From an uncultured Porphyromonas sp. (GTDB lineage: Bacteria; Bacteroidota; Bacteroidia; Bacteroidales; Porphyromonadaceae): a DNA stretch of 44,432 nucleotides. The stretch covers positions 1 through 44,432 of the forward strand of contig NZ_CALIXW010000004.1 of assembly GCF_938046015.1 (NCBI RefSeq). The letters are read 5' to 3'. Below are positions 40,020-44,432 of the stretch, one piece after another. The notes beneath the pieces were generated by a model. That model did no database searches. It worked only from the letters and a program-made list of their open reading frames with translations, and was not told the DNA's origin. Within the stretch, counting starts at the first letter, position 1. Each line of letters begins with the position of its first letter. Made by a program: the position numbers and the translations under genes.

Positions 40020-41030
40020 CTAGAAGGGGCTAAGTGGGGCGTAGTCGGTCTGTGCGCGGCGTCCCGAGAGGGGCAGCAGCTGGGTGGAGACCCCGACGAG
40101 TAGACCCTGCGTGAGGCTCGAGCGCTCGAGGGCATTGACCCGGAGGCGCTGTAGGTCGAGGCGGTAGCCAAGGCTGAGGGTTATCCAGTCCAGCAGCGGC
40201 AGGTCGATGCCCGCTACGAGCTGGCTGCGTAGGGCTGGCCCAGGGCCTCGGAGGTAGAGGCGTCGCTGCCAGGAGCTGTAGTAGTAGAGCTCGTAGTAGC
40301 TCTCGCCGTACTCTTGGCTGAAGGAGAGGCTGAGGAGGTCCAGCTCACCGTACAGCCTTAGGCGGGCGGGGAAGGAGAGGCTGGGGAGGCGGTAGCTATA
40401 CAGGGCCGAGAGGCCAAGCCCGAGGGAGGCCTCGATGCTCACGGGATTATTGCCATTGCGGCTGCTGTAGCGTGCGCCTCCTCTCCCGACGAGAGCAGGG
40501 CCGAGGGCGAGGCGTCCGTAGCGTCCCTCCACGAGGCGGCGTAGGTAGCTGCGGTCGTAGCTGAACTGCAGGCCCCACATACGGCCGTTGCCAGCGGGAT
40601 TGGTGCTCTGACTGAGGCCGAGGCTGAGGAGGCTGTGGTCCGTCCAGCGTGGGTCTACGCTGCGCTCGGGGCGTGCCAGCAGCTCGCTGAGGCCGCCACG
40701 GCGCTGCCGCCTATAGCCGTAGCTGGCAGACTGACTGACGAAGCCGAGCTGCGTGCCCCCGTAGCGCAGTGGGCTGAGGTAGCTGTCGCGCTGGATGATC
40801 CCCCCGAGGCTGAAGGAGCGCACCTGGCTGATGGGGCTGTGGGTGACCTCGCGGGGCTCGAGGAGGATGCTCTTGGCACGGTCTGTGCTGGGGAGGCTGT
40901 CGGCCTCGAGGCAAGGCTTAGGCTCGGCGAGCGGAGTACCCGCGGCGGTGAGCGCTCCGCCTAGGAGGGCGAGCAGCAGGCTCAGGATACGTCTCGAGCC
41001 GTGGGCTAGGGCTGGGTACTTAGGCCTCAT
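40020..41030 (-). CDS. DUF3316-like outer-membrane beta-barrel protein
   Basis: A 336-residue protein with an N-terminal hydrophobic signal segment (about residues 13-30). The mature part has alternating hydrophobic strands with many Tyr, Leu and Ser (SYDRSYLRRLVEGRYGRLALG, YSYRLPSLSFPARLRLYGEL), as in outer-membrane barrels. IIQRDSYLSPLRYGGTQLGF resembles the DUF3316 family of Bacteroidales. That name is from memory of the motif and is moderately sure. Its start overlaps the parC end by 11 bp, implying coupled translation. Function unknown. Confidence 0.7.
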   Translation of the reverse strand: MRPKYPALAHGSRRILSLLLALLGGALTAAGTPLAEPKPCLEADSLPSTDRAKSILLEPREVTHSPISQVRSFSLGGIIQRDSYLSPLRYGGTQLGFVSQSASYGYRRQRRGGLSELLARPERSVDPRWTDHSLLSLGLSQSTNPAGNGRMWGLQFSYDRSYLRRLVEGRYGRLALGPALVGRGGARYSSRNGNNPVSIEASLGLGLSALYSYRLPSLSFPARLRLYGELDLLSLSFSQEYGESYYELYYYSSWQRRLYLRGPGPALRSQLVAGIDLPLLDWITLSLGYRLDLQRLRVNALERSSLTQGLLVGVSTQLLPLSGRRAQTDYAPLSPF

Positions 41031-43728
41031 CGCTGGGCTTAGGGCTAGGGGTGAAGTCGGTCTCGGCGAAGAGCTGGGCTTCTTCGCTTGGCTCGCTCGC
41101 TTCGTCCGCGCTGCCCTCCTCGGGCTCGTCGTCGAAGCTGGGAGAGGGCTTGAGGGGCTCCAGTTCGCGCAGCTCCTCCACGAGCTGCGGCGCCAGGCGC
41201 TTGCCTCGGGCGCGGATGCTCTTGACGAGGGCGAAGTCCTCGACCTCGAGGGTGGTCAGCTTCAGCTCGCCTCCCTTCTCCTTGCGCCCGTACTCGAGGA
41301 TAGGATAGTAGGTGTCGGTGAGGAGCAGCAGCTTATTGCGCGTGTCCTCGCCGACGATCTGCTCGCGCTTGGCCTCGGGCTCGATGCTGAAGCGCTTGAT
41401 GTACTGCAGGCGCTGCTCTGCGTCGTAGTAGACGGCCGTCCAGATCTTCTGCGGACGGTGCTTCTCGATGCGCAGTAGGTTCTCCTCGATATGGATGCTG
41501 TCGCTGAAGTCCGTCGTGTAGCACTCCCCTGTGTCGAGGATGATGAGGATGCGGTCGTGGGCGTGGAAGGAGCCGAGGTACTCGCCCTGACCATTGTAGT
41601 TGAGGCGCAGGACGTCGCGGTCGAACCACACGTCGCGCCCCCCGAGCGTCGAGTAACCCTTGCTGAGCAGCGTCACCGAGTGCACCTCGGCCTTGGTGAC
41701 AAGGAAGCCCACAGAGCTGCGGCTCTTGATCGGCAGCTCGGAGAAGTCCTTCTCGAACTGGAAGAGGCGCTGCCGTGCGTTGCGTATCTTGAGCTTGATG
41801 GATACCTTCTCCGCCTCGCCATTGGCATTGGCTGAGAAGTACAGGATACGGGAGCCCTCCTTGCCGCGGGTAAGGTCATAGCTGCGGTCACGGATCACGG
41901 AGAGCACGTTGAAGCGCTTGGCATACACCGCCCCCGCCTTGCCGTCGCGATAGACTACATTATATATGGTGCGCTCGTCGCCTCGCTGGTAGCGCGCCAC
42001 GTGGATGACCTCCTCGTGCCCGTAGAACTTCTTGTCCTCGACCTTGAAGACGCTGTAGCGTCCCGAGCGGAAGAAGATGATCAGCTCATCCATCGTAGAG
42101 CAGTTGCACACGAACTCCCCATCCTTCAGCGCCGTCCCGACGAAGCCCTCCTCGCGGTTGATATACAGCTTGGCGTCCAGCTCGGCTACCTTCGCCGCCT
42201 CGATCGTAGAGAAGCTCGTGATGCGCGTCCTACGGGGGTAGGCCGCTCCGTAGCGCGCGATGAGGTGCTCATACCAGCGGATGGTGTACTCCGTCATGTG
42301 CCCCAGGTCGTACTTCAGGCGGTCGATCTCCTCCTGGAGCTGCAGCATCACAGCCTCGTGGCGGGGGAGGTTGAAGCGCAGGATACGTGCCATGCGGATC
42401 TCTAGGAGGCGCTTGAGGTCGGCCTCCGTGATGGGGCGCAGCAGCTGCTCGGCGAAGGGCTCTAGGCGCCGCGCCACATGCGCCAGCGCCAGTGCCTCGC
42501 TCTCCGCGTCTTCGAACTCCCTATCCTTATAGATACGCTCCTCGATGAAGATCCGCTCCAGCGAAGCGGCCAGGTACTGCTCCTGACGCTCGCCGAGTAG
42601 GATCTGCAGCTCCTCGGTGAAGAGCTGCTTCGTCCTATCCACGCTGTAGCGTAGGAGCTGGCTGACGCTGGTGAAGAGCGGCTTCTCGTCTGAGATGACG
42701 CAGCAGTTGGGGCTGATGCTGACCTCGCAGTCGGTGAAGGCGTAGAGCGCGTCGATGGCCTTGTCCGAGGAGACCCCCGCCGCTAGGCTCAGGCGTATGT
42801 CGGTGCCGGCGGCCGTCATGTCGTCGACGCGACGGATGCGTATCTTGCCCTTCTCTACGGCCTTGAGGATGGACTCGATGAGGGAGGTGGTCGTCTTGCC
42901 CGCAGGCAGCTCGGTGATGCTCAGCGTCTTGGCGTCGATCTTGTCGATCTTGGCCCGGGAGCGCAGACTGCCGCCGCGCTCGCCGTCGTTGTAGCGCGAG
43001 ACGTCGATCAGCCCGCCCGTGGCGAAGTCGGGATAGAGCGTGAAGGGCTCGCCGCGCAGGTAGGCGCAGGCAGCCTCGGCCAGCTCGGTGAAGTTGTGCG
43101 AGAGGATCTTGGACGAGAGTCCGACGGCGATCCCCTCGGCGCCTTGGGCTAGGAGGAGGGGAAACTTGACGGGCAGTGCCACGGGCTCATCCGTCGTGCC
43201 GTCGTAGCTCTTCTTCCACTCGGTCACGCGGTCGCTAAAGGCGGCCTCGAGGGCGAAGGCGCTGAGCTTGGCCTCGATGTATCGGCCAGCGGCGGCGGAG
43301 TCCCCCGTGAGGATGTTCCCCCAGTTGCCCTGCGTGTCGATGAGGAAGCCCTTCTGCCCGAGCTGCACGAGGGCGTCCTTGATGGAGGCGTCCCCGTGCG
43401 GATGGTACTTCATCGTCTCGCCGACGATGTTGGCGACCTTGATGAGCTTGCCCCGATCCATCTCCTTCATGCTGTGCAGCAGGCGGCGCTGTACGGGCTT
43501 CAGTCCATCATCTATATGGGGTACGGCACGCTCGAGGATGACGTAGGAGGCGTAGTCGAGGAACCACGTCTGGTACATCCGCGTCAGGCTGCTGAGCTCG
43601 GGGCGTAGGCCGGGGCTCTCGGTGCCCTGGGGCGTCTCGGGGTCAAGGAGCTCCTCTGTGGGCTGTAGCTCCTCGCCGATCTCTTCGTCGTGCTGTGCTG
43701 TCATCTGTGCATCTGGCTGATCTATCAT
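41020..43728 (-). CDS. parC: DNA topoisomerase IV subunit A
   Basis: A 902-residue type IIA topoisomerase A subunit, which decatenates daughter chromosomes with ParE. Winged-helix/tower region: HIDDGLKPVQRRLLHSM, the quinolone region HPHGDASIKDAL with Ser 115, and catalytic Tyr 150 in AAAGRYIEAKLS. Beta-pinwheel C-terminal segments follow, then an acidic tail (about 860-902). The VGETMKYHPHG and NILTGDSAAAGRY context is that of Bacteroidetes ParC, not GyrA (no GQRGGKG box). ATG at 43728 is used, but a second ATG at 43704 (MTAQHDEE) is possible because the promoter -7 box ends only 5 bp before the first ATG. Confidence 0.93.
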   Translation of the reverse strand: MIDQPDAQMTAQHDEEIGEELQPTEELLDPETPQGTESPGLRPELSSLTRMYQTWFLDYASYVILERAVPHIDDGLKPVQRRLLHSMKEMDRGKLIKVANIVGETMKYHPHGDASIKDALVQLGQKGFLIDTQGNWGNILTGDSAAAGRYIEAKLSAFALEAAFSDRVTEWKKSYDGTTDEPVALPVKFPLLLAQGAEGIAVGLSSKILSHNFTELAEAACAYLRGEPFTLYPDFATGGLIDVSRYNDGERGGSLRSRAKIDKIDAKTLSITELPAGKTTTSLIESILKAVEKGKIRIRRVDDMTAAGTDIRLSLAAGVSSDKAIDALYAFTDCEVSISPNCCVISDEKPLFTSVSQLLRYSVDRTKQLFTEELQILLGERQEQYLAASLERIFIEERIYKDREFEDAESEALALAHVARRLEPFAEQLLRPITEADLKRLLEIRMARILRFNLPRHEAVMLQLQEEIDRLKYDLGHMTEYTIRWYEHLIARYGAAYPRRTRITSFSTIEAAKVAELDAKLYINREEGFVGTALKDGEFVCNCSTMDELIIFFRSGRYSVFKVEDKKFYGHEEVIHVARYQRGDERTIYNVVYRDGKAGAVYAKRFNVLSVIRDRSYDLTRGKEGSRILYFSANANGEAEKVSIKLKIRNARQRLFQFEKDFSELPIKSRSSVGFLVTKAEVHSVTLLSKGYSTLGGRDVWFDRDVLRLNYNGQGEYLGSFHAHDRILIILDTGECYTTDFSDSIHIEENLLRIEKHRPQKIWTAVYYDAEQRLQYIKRFSIEPEAKREQIVGEDTRNKLLLLTDTYYPILEYGRKEKGGELKLTTLEVEDFALVKSIRARGKRLAPQLVEELRELEPLKPSPSFDDEPEEGSADEASEPSEEAQLFAETDFTPSPKPSDEA

Positions 43729-43733
43729 AGCTA

Positions 43734-43741
43734 CAAAGATA
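43734..43741 (-). promoter_or_regulatory. Promoter -7 element for parC (TATCTTTG, minus strand)
   Basis: Perfect TATCTTTG on the minus strand. The transcript start expected a few bases downstream would fall at or next to the annotated ATG (43728), giving a leaderless mRNA, or about 25 nt before the in-frame ATG at 43704. Confidence 0.6.
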
Positions 43742-44030
43742 AGGAAACGTCGGCAGCGTAGCGACTCCGCTAAGGCTGTGCCGCGCTTGCCCTGAGGCCT
43801 ATAGCCTCCCTGGGGCCAAGCTCCCCGCCCTCCGAAGGCCTCCCCCCGCCGCCTTCCGCTCCAAGCCCTGCCTCCTTCCCTTCCAAGCCTTGCCTCGCTC
43901 CTCCCAAGCTTTTCGCCCTCCTCCCCTAATACCCACAGAGACTCCCCGTCCAGCTCAGCTGCTCCTCCCTTACATCTAAACCCTCCCTCCTCTTACGCCC
44001 AAGACCTCCCGCCCCTTATCCCTTAGCCTT
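43742..44030. other. Pyrimidine-rich intergenic stretch with a weak 22 bp repeat
   Basis: No gene seen. On the plus strand the region from about 43800 to 44030 is strongly C/T-rich. CCAAGC starts recur at 43861, 43883 and 43904 (spacing 22 and 21), each followed by a CYTGCCTC-like or pyrimidine block, suggesting a decayed tandem repeat. Confidence 0.45.
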
Positions 44031-44118
44031 CCTTAGGGATATCCCTCAGGGCGCTGACTGATATCCCTCCCGTCGCTGAGGGACGTCCGTCAGCGACTTG
44101 ACTGCTATCCATCAGCGA
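44031..44118. repeat. 4 x 22 bp tandem palindromic element, locus E
   Basis: Units at 44031-44052, 44053-44074, 44075-44096 and 44097-44118. Cores are GGGATATCC, CTGATATCC, GGGACGTCC and CTGCTATCC. Unit 3 carries ACGTCC as in locus C. A half-unit (TTATCCCTTAGC) just before unit 1 may be a decayed fifth. It ends 66 bp before a consensus -7 box at 44184. Confidence 0.88.
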
Positions 44119-44183
44119 GCTCCGCCCTAGCCCTCCCCGCCGCGAGGGTATCTATAGGGCGGCTGTCTCGCTAGGTAATTGCC

Positions 44184-44191
44184 TATCTTTG
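44184..44191 (+). promoter_or_regulatory. Promoter -7 element (TATCTTTG), plus strand
   Basis: TATCTTTG in a short AT-richer patch, 62 bp before the ATG at 44253. No clear -33 TTTG. The gene it drives is either the 40-codon frame below or a gene beyond the window edge. Confidence 0.55.
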
Positions 44192-44252
44192 TGACTGTAC
44201 CCGAGTAGCTAAGTGTTAACCCCCAGCGCTCGGGGCAGCATGGATTGAAGCA

Positions 44253-44375
44253 ATGAACAGAAGATGGACAATCGAGGAGCTCAAGACCTTGGGCCAGTCT
44301 CAGGGAAATGTCCAAGATCTGTCCAAAAAAGCAGAGCCAGAGTCCAGATTTAGCAGAGGGGATTTAAGTAAATAG
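44253..44375 (+). CDS. Short unidentified reading frame, 40 residues
   Basis: Starts MNRRWTIEELKTLGQSQG and ends RFSRGDLSK. Hydrophilic, mixed charge, with no recognised family. It sits 62 bp after a consensus -7 box, which supports transcription. Codon use is less G/C-biased than in neighbouring genes. It could be a genuine small protein, the N-terminal relic of a longer gene, or chance. The sequence after it continues with related motifs (see repeat below) to the window edge. Confidence 0.35.
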   Translation: MNRRWTIEELKTLGQSQGNVQDLSKKAEPESRFSRGDLSK

Positions 44376-44421
44376 GCTGGAAAATAGTTAGTTGCAAATG
44401 TCCAAAAAGTGTCCAATAAGT
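44307..44421 (+). repeat. Diverged direct repeat of 24 bp, 90 bp apart
   Basis: AATGTCCAAGATCTGTCCAA at 44307 and AATGTCCAAAAAGTGTCCAA at 44397 match except at 4 central bases. TAGGCTGG also recurs (44373 and 44421). The 90 bp spacing keeps the same reading frame, so a protein-level repeat interrupted by a stop is possible. Confidence 0.5.
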
Positions 44422-44432
44422 AGGCTGGTAAT

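Noticed and set aside
41020..43728. Annotation as gyrase subunit A
   Set aside because: The C-terminal region lacks a GyrA GQRGGKG box, and the catalytic-tyrosine context is ParC-like. ParC is preferred.

Overview
This window looks like a chromosomal segment of a Bacteroidales bacterium, most probably a high-GC member of the genus Porphyromonas. The evidence is gene content (SusC/SusD-type pair, L28-L33-DUF4295 cluster, short adenylate kinase, DUF1573 and DUF3316-like proteins) and repeated promoters of the Bacteroidetes type (-33 TTTG, -7 TAnnTTTG, usually seen here as TATCTTTG). The species is not determined. No rRNA, tRNA, CRISPR array or intact insertion sequence was found.

Layout. 1-6470: fourteen ribosomal protein genes from the S10/spc operon, rplC to rpsN, ended by a strong terminator directly after rpsN, where most bacteria continue with rpsH-rplF-rplR. 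6475-6678: a tiny exported cysteine-rich protein. 7155-10865: purL. 10866-12382: a 1.5 kb gene-free region with a 42 bp perfect inverted repeat, a 179 bp tandem duplication, a 4x22 bp element and the susC promoter and leader. 12383-17649: SusC/SusD (RagA/RagB-like) outer-membrane importer pair. 18395-19016: rpmB, rpmG and a 49-residue DUF4295 gene. 19226-22687: MATE pump, membrane phosphoesterase, TM2 protein, DUF2752 protein. 23076-26013: hpt, adk, obg, DUF1573 protein. 26014-27034: gene-poor, with a convincing small RNA gene. 27035-35423: a compact probable operon (SulP transporter, dus, lipoprotein, mltG, tcdA, ABC ATPase, HhH protein, hemB, small membrane protein). 35982-38755: cation/proton antiporter overlapping a second MATE gene. 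38917-43728, minus strand: parC, a DUF3316-like protein and an S41 peptidase. 43729-44432: intergenic region with repeats, a promoter and a short unidentified reading frame.

The most striking signal is not a gene. Five intergenic regions (11734-11821, 17893-17980, 22775-22862, 35652-35739, 44031-44118) each hold exactly four head-to-tail units of exactly 22 bp. Each unit is a variant of the perfect 20 bp palindrome GCTGAGGGATATCCCTCAGC plus 2 bp. The third unit tends to carry RYGTCC in place of ATATCC, so the 88 bp tetramer, not the single unit, seems to be the inherited entity. All five have the same orientation and lie upstream of a plus-strand promoter. This could be a dispersed regulatory or nucleoid-organising element or a non-autonomous repeat family. 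A second candidate is a small RNA at about 26371-26446, with an optimal promoter, a GNRA-capped hairpin and an intrinsic terminator.
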